Shown: positions 62,301 to 64,000 of the stretch, piece after piece | How the letters are laid out: each line of letters starts with the position of its first letter | Numbering within the stretch: position 1 is the first letter of the stretch | Source: Phoronis australis | Taxonomy: Eukaryota; Phoronida; Phoronidae | DNA length: 64,000 nt | Direction: 5' to 3' | Assembly: GCA_002633005.1 (NCBI GenBank) | Contig: NMRA01000018.1 | Span: 402,201-466,200, forward strand | Notes under the pieces: generated by a model | Database searches by the model: none | Told to the model about the DNA's origin: nothing | The model's input: only the letters and a program-made list of their open reading frames with translations | Translations under genes and position numbers: made by a program

Positions 62301-63181
62301 TTGATTTCAGATTCGAATTTAAAACTTTAAGGCTGTCATAGGCGGACCCAGGAGGGTAAGTGGGGTCCGGATCATCCCCTTTTCCCTCGGTTTTCGTCAT
62401 ATCAAATCTGGAATTGTCAAATTGATGACTTTTGAAAAAATCCTTGATCCGTCCCCCCTTTTGAAAAATCCTGGATCCGATCCTGACTGTGCTCTCCAAT
62501 TGCAAATTAGGCATTCACGTATACCATAATATCCTCGTGTTCAGAACAACGACACTTATCTTGAGTTCGCTTCAAACTTAACAAACATGTCAAAAATATT
62601 CCCGAGTTCGATTTCTAAGACCGGCTCTGAAGCCATTTGCATGCCGCGTTCTTTTCAGTAACGTTTGTTGGGACCACTAATTTTTACTTCGAACACGACC
62701 GTTGTCATATTTGGTGAGGATCAAAAGAATAAAAAACACCTTTTGTGGAAATTCGAGGAATCGTTTGACTTTCCGTCTGTATTCACACGTCGTGCTGAGG
62801 TGGTAACAAGAAGTCACGTGTCAAGCAACACGCAAACAGTGTGAACTTACCAGTCATGAGATTCACTACCATGTACATGTATGATCAGAATGATCGTATT
62901 TTGTACGTAATCAAGATGATTTTTGGCGAGCTAATCTTGAAAAACGTCGATGTTAGCAAGTTGCATGGCTTTACAAAACATGTATATTATAATAAATCTT
63001 TCATATCCATGGAATTATTGTAAAACTTGAGTAGAAATTTGGCAGTAAACCACTTACCCAAATCGTCAGCAACAATAAATACTATATTTGGAGGATTTTT
63101 TTCTCCGTTTTGCTTCTTCTGTGTTGCGTACGTTGAAACAAAAGTCAACAAAAGCACCAAAGTAAAAATTGCGCCCTTCAT
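38160..63181 (-). CDS. ARSB: Arylsulfatase B-like gene, copy B (11 exons, 498 aa)
   Basis: Paralogue of copy A with the same 11 exons, exon lengths and phases, total 1497 nt. All catalytic residues are kept: D39-D40, C77-T-P-S-R81, K131, H133, H218, D276/N277 and K298. It has a signal peptide (1-19), glycosylation sequons at N140, N255, N365 and N375, a basic RKRR at 427-430 and the tail GVWSPGWC. It retains the family-typical P75, P90 and G395 that copy A has lost, so it is the more conservative copy. It sits about 4.8 kb downstream of copy A's start codon in map order, same strand. Its introns 1 and 7 are enlarged by insertions. It probably acts on sulfated glycans in the secretory or lysosomal route; the exact substrate is unknown. 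Confidence 0.92.
38333..39986. other. Gene B intron 10
   Basis: 1654 bp, aligned with intron 10 of copy A. A 141-codon plus-strand frame at 38820-39245 is not conserved in copy A and is not called. Confidence 0.5.
39987..40153 (-). CDS. ARSB: Gene B exon 10
   Basis: 167 nt, residues 387-441: CGDYKLLVGNPALRYPESND to LFNLS. G395 keeps the usual family residue. The KRKRRS run (426-431) is shared with copy A. Acceptor TTTCAG|GTGTG; donor CTG|GTAAAT. Confidence 0.93.
40523..40702 (-). CDS. ARSB: Gene B exon 9
   Basis: 180 nt, residues 327-385: MIHATDWFSTIIGLGGG to LRAAI. Acceptor TTTTACAG; donor AAG|GTATGA. Four residues differ from copy A. Confidence 0.93.
40703..42390. other. Gene B intron 8
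   Basis: 1688 bp, aligned with intron 8 of copy A and lacking the two insertions seen there. Sequence at about 41180-41580 is also related to 59240-59650 in intron 1 of the same gene. Confidence 0.5.
42391..42539 (-). CDS. ARSB: Gene B exon 8
   Basis: 149 nt, residues 277-325: NGGERIVSRGG, YPLRGEK298, LFEGGTRTIGFAHSPLL. Acceptor CGTTACAG; donor GATGG|GTAAGT. One difference from copy A (I282 for V). Confidence 0.94.
42634..44318 (+). mobile_element. 5'-truncated L1-like LINE in intron 7 of gene B
   Basis: The insertion is bounded by the 10-bp repeat AAGAAATTAA (42624-42633 and 44319-44328); copy A has no insertion. It opens in frame with IDQFAKYSGLTPKIDKT and SLGVTF, the end of a reverse transcriptase domain. 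After frameshifts it reads GKITVVKSF and ends with a zinc knuckle C-x2-C-x8-H-x4-C (CSFCEQHEETIPHLYWEC at about 43839-43892). The A-rich tail is short (CAAAAAAG). It is a dead fragment. Confidence 0.8.
43755..44144 (+). pseudogene. LINE ORF2 C-terminal zinc-knuckle fragment
   Basis: The longest open part of the LINE, 129 codons. It contains the CCHC knuckle and FWGFLKTWMINQ, then LNMSTAMFGD, typical of the extreme C-terminus of L1-clade ORF2. Stops and frameshifts separate it from the reverse transcriptase part at 42634-42870. Confidence 0.75.
44690..44830. repeat. Short imperfect direct repeats
   Basis: GAAAAGAACTGTGGTGCATGA, AAAAGAATTGTGTTGCGTGA and related phrases recur within 140 bp. There is no clear counterpart in copy A. 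Nature unknown. Confidence 0.35.
45534..45699. mobile_element. MITE in intron 7 of gene B
   Basis: Ends CAGTGGCGGATTTAGAGG and CTGGATCCGCCCCTG are imperfect inverted repeats; the flanks repeat AGTGC (45529-45533 and 45700-45704). Same family as 32832-32994, opposite orientation. Confidence 0.7.
46330..46777. mobile_element. MITE with ~40-bp inverted ends in intron 7 of gene B
   Basis: TTTTCCGTAGATAAGC near 46337 and CCCATGGGTGTATATTC near 46365 reappear inverted near 46775 and 46752. Copy A reads straight through the site near 16198-16212 (CTTCGTATAACC). Central sequence has no ORF. Confidence 0.65.
46862..46959 (-). CDS. ARSB: Gene B exon 7
   Basis: 98 nt, residues 245-276: MVASLDESVGNLTSAL to FISD276. 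Acceptor TTATCAG; donor GAC|GTAAGT. One difference from copy A (I274 for V). Confidence 0.93.
47119..47442 (-). pseudogene. Penelope-like GIY-YIG fragment, intron 6 of gene B
   Basis: Reads HYVGHTVCSSSQQLSMHL, then GGSIQ, then TRKEIADHTNT, then LNILKSLLI. YVG-x-T is the YIG half of the catalytic motif. It is orthologous in position to 16683-16904 in copy A. Confidence 0.65.
48118..48181 (-). CDS. ARSB: Gene B exon 6
   Basis: 64 nt, residues 223-243 (VTPEYENLC to RRKYC). P225 matches the usual V-P-x-x-Y; copy A has Ala. Acceptor GTTTTAG; donor GCG|GTAAGT. Confidence 0.9.
48182..49838. other. Gene B intron 5
   Basis: 1657 bp with no Penelope-like insertion. A poly-G run with an N at 48471 lies inside. 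No gene recognised. Confidence 0.5.
48453..48472. other. Poly-G run with an ambiguous base
   Basis: About 17 G then N at 48471; length probably unresolved in the assembly. Confidence 0.9.
49839..49940 (-). CDS. ARSB: Gene B exon 5
   Basis: 102 nt, residues 189-222, TLLSEKAVDIINNHD to HLSPHEPIQ with H218. Acceptor TTTCCAG; donor CAG|GTAAGA. Confidence 0.93.
50344..50515 (-). CDS. ARSB: Gene B exon 4
   Basis: 172 nt, residues 132-188: WHLGQCSWNCTPTYRGFDSF, NGKLDYFQHT, DQVGKYAT. Acceptor TTTCAAAG; donor ACG|GTAAGA. Confidence 0.93.
51728..51883 (-). CDS. ARSB: Gene B exon 3
   Basis: 156 nt, residues 80-130: SRTAYMTGLYPFRTG, PHCVPLELKMLPEYM, NYATHMVGK. Acceptor TTTCAAG; donor GGCAA|GTAAGA. Confidence 0.94.
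55236..55460 (-). CDS. THAP-domain exon, partial gene or relic
   Basis: A continuous frame encodes HTVNCIPRCSNDYKKHGH, then VCFAIPKDVEIRKRW, then IRRDEGKHVRV. This is the N-terminal two thirds of a THAP zinc finger: the first C-x3-C pair, the PKD loop, the invariant Trp and RRD. Host THAP genes often have an intron right after this point. The CSxHF half was not found downstream. No in-frame ATG exists (the frame's first candidate codon at 55460 is TTG), so it is either an internal exon or a transposon relic. It lies in intron 2 of gene B in the same orientation. Confidence 0.55.
   Translation of the reverse strand: MAYRHTVNCIPRCSNDYKKHGHSTVCFAIPKDVEIRKRWVVVIRRDEGKHVRVKFINVFQKLDHILSYLCCRAS
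57447..57558 (+). pseudogene. P2RX7_C-associated N-terminal exon remnant
   Basis: Open frame from a possible acceptor (TTCGCAG at 57441-57447) to a donor (TTTG|GTAAGC at 57559). It encodes FTGYQFEQEYSDEE, then a basic/acidic helix ERRREQAQTTERMELF. Y-x-FE-x-EYS-x-EE is the common start of P2RX7_C-domain proteins of invertebrates and resembles FEHEYSEAEY at 29880. The cysteine-rich part was not found downstream on the plus strand. A plus-strand ATG at 57389 (MAHSQS) is out of frame. Confidence 0.45.
57734..57890. repeat. Direct repeat, first copy
   Basis: CGCTAGGACCTCG through GACTTCGCGAGATTACGTG to CTACTGAACGCACGCC matches 59095-59243 at most positions. It is 1.36 kb away, with gene B exon 2 between the copies. 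Confidence 0.7.
58341..58452 (-). CDS. ARSB: Gene B exon 2
   Basis: 112 nt, residues 43-78: YSDVGYHNEYFFTPNLDQLA to SQPVCT with C77. P75 is the family-typical residue. Acceptor TTTCAG; donor ACC|GTAAGT. Confidence 0.94.
59095..59650. repeat. Ectopic copy of intron-8-type sequence
   Basis: 59095-59243 repeats 57734-57890. The following 59243-59650 (GTCAGTCCCTCCCATTGTTTGATTA near 59249, then GGTGGCGCTGAACGCC near 59571) matches intron 8 of both genes (41180-41580 and 13520-14290). Confidence 0.65.
62338..62490. mobile_element. Old MITE, copy B counterpart
   Basis: GGCGGACCCAGGAGGG at the left and CTGGATCCGATCCTG at the right; position matches 32353-32502 in copy A. Confidence 0.5.
63058..63181 (-). 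CDS. ARSB: Gene B exon 1 (signal peptide)
   Basis: 124 nt from the first in-frame ATG (63179-63181): MKGAIFTLVLLLTFVSTYA signal peptide, then NPPNIVFIVADDLG. Six substitutions from copy A, all in or near the signal peptide, as expected for a cleaved segment. Donor TTGG|GTAAGT. Confidence 0.94.
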
Positions 63182-63256
63182 GATAACTAATGCACTAAGA
63201 GTTACTAAGGTATTTATATCACGCAAGCTGTGCGTTACTTTATGACAATCGATCCA

Positions 63257-63300
63257 TATTTATATGTCGCTGTGAATGTTGTGCCGCCCACTGCCATTGG
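63257..63300 (-). promoter_or_regulatory. Core promoter of gene B
   Basis: Same order as in copy A on the minus strand: CCAAT (CCATTGGG on plus, from 63293), TGGGCGG (63284-63290) and TATAAATA (63257-63264), about 75 bp before the ATG. Confidence 0.65.
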
Positions 63301-64000
63301 GAAATCTCGGGGTTGAAGAAGAATATAGGTGTTAGATGCAACGATTGTTTGTAAATGTTTATTGCGATAATGTACAATAATTGATGTCAAGCAAGGAAAG
63401 TACTGAAAAACATTTTAAGGATTTCAAAAACTGGGCAGCAACAGTTGGATAAGCGAAATATGGTTCATCAGGGTCAATAAAAAATACTTTGCCGGTGAAA
63501 TATCGAAAACAATATCGAGTTCACCGACAATTAAAATCAAATAGCTGGCAATATTAATAGCTACATATATTTGTCACTTTTATATCACCTGTTTATCGAA
63601 AACCCATATTTTTGTGTTTCTACGCATTGCAAGAGGTTTTCGTCATTTCCTAATGGATCTAAGTTTTTACGAGTCTTACATATATGCAACCCTTTCAATT
63701 CTGGGCCACAGCATTTCTTCAGTGTAACGATGCTAAACGTCATCGAACCTTACTTTCAATAACACACGACACCTTTATCAGGATCTCCTACAGTAAAGTA
63801 AAGTACTCTTACAGTGACATCCAACGAGATCACCTGCTTAATATTGCACTCATAACGTACATTTACTTCGCAAGCCAATACCAGTACGTGTATTATCATC
63901 ATGATATCTGCTCAGAGTTATCTCCACATGTTACCACGCGCACGCGTATTTCCAGACGGAAAAGTATGACATTATCTTGTAACGTCGGACTCGAAAAGCA
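63301..64000. other. Upstream flank of gene B
   Basis: Matches 33459-34235 until about 63890; the last ~110 bp are outside the duplicated unit. No coding sequence recognised. Confidence 0.5.

Larger units (their letters stand above)
58453..63057. other. Gene B intron 1 (4.6 kb)
   Basis: About 2 kb longer than intron 1 of copy A because of a B-specific stretch of about 59040-61690. That stretch contains an ectopic piece related to intron 8 and then about 2 kb of AT-rich sequence (59650-61690) in which I see no gene or clear repeat. The minus-strand frame at 61113-61340 is hydrophobic but unrecognised. An old MITE at about 62338-62490 is shared with copy A. Confidence 0.5.

Noticed and set aside
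1-64000. tRNA, rRNA, CRISPR, operons or a bacterial-type system
   Set aside because: No cloverleaf with B-box, no rRNA, no regularly spaced repeats and no ribosome binding sites were seen; the window is clearly animal genomic DNA.

Overview
This is a piece of animal nuclear genome, probably from a marine invertebrate. The evidence is split genes with GT-AG introns, TATA and CCAAT promoters, AATAAA signals, abundant MITEs, a Penelope-like element, an L1-like LINE, and THAP and P2RX7_C-type zinc-domain remnants. No single sequence fixes the species. Nothing bacterial (operons, CRISPR, rRNA) is visible.

The only complete protein-coding genes I can assemble are two tandem arylsulfatase B-like genes, both on the minus strand. 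Copy A has 11 exons between 33338 (ATG) and 9730 (stop); copy B has 11 exons between 63181 and 38160. Every exon has the same length and phase in both copies, and each gene encodes 498 residues. The product has a signal peptide, the Asp-Asp metal pair, the CTPSR formylglycine motif, GKWHLG, HxxPHEP, a DNGG motif split by an intron, and a C-terminus ending GVWSPGWC. By hand count the proteins differ at about 38 positions (~92% identical). Introns and flanks also align, so a unit of roughly 27-29 kb was duplicated: about 7.25-34.24 kb corresponds to about 36.1 kb to the right edge.

Layout: 1-760, diverged tandem repeat; 0.76-6.1 kb, no recognisable gene; 6.1-6.7 kb, a terminal-inverted-repeat element with a broken THAP domain on + and an acidic ORF on -; 7.25-9.7 kb, 3' flank of copy A; 9.7-33.3 kb, gene A; 33.4-34.2 kb, promoter flank of A; 34.26-36.09 kb, an inverted copy of an intron-2 repeat split by an 899-bp element with 272-bp inverted repeats; 36.1-38.1 kb, 3' flank of B; 38.2-63.2 kb, gene B; 63.2-64 kb, promoter flank of B.

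The paralogous introns act as internal controls, because the empty site of a young insertion can often be read in the other copy. On this basis copy A gained a hairpin MITE in its 3' UTR, a MITE in intron 1, a Penelope-like element in intron 5 and a foldback nested in that element. Copy B gained an L1-like fragment and two MITEs in intron 7. A Penelope C-terminal fragment in intron 6 is present in both copies and so predates the duplication. No biochemical pathway beyond sulfate-ester hydrolysis in the secretory/lysosomal route can be inferred.
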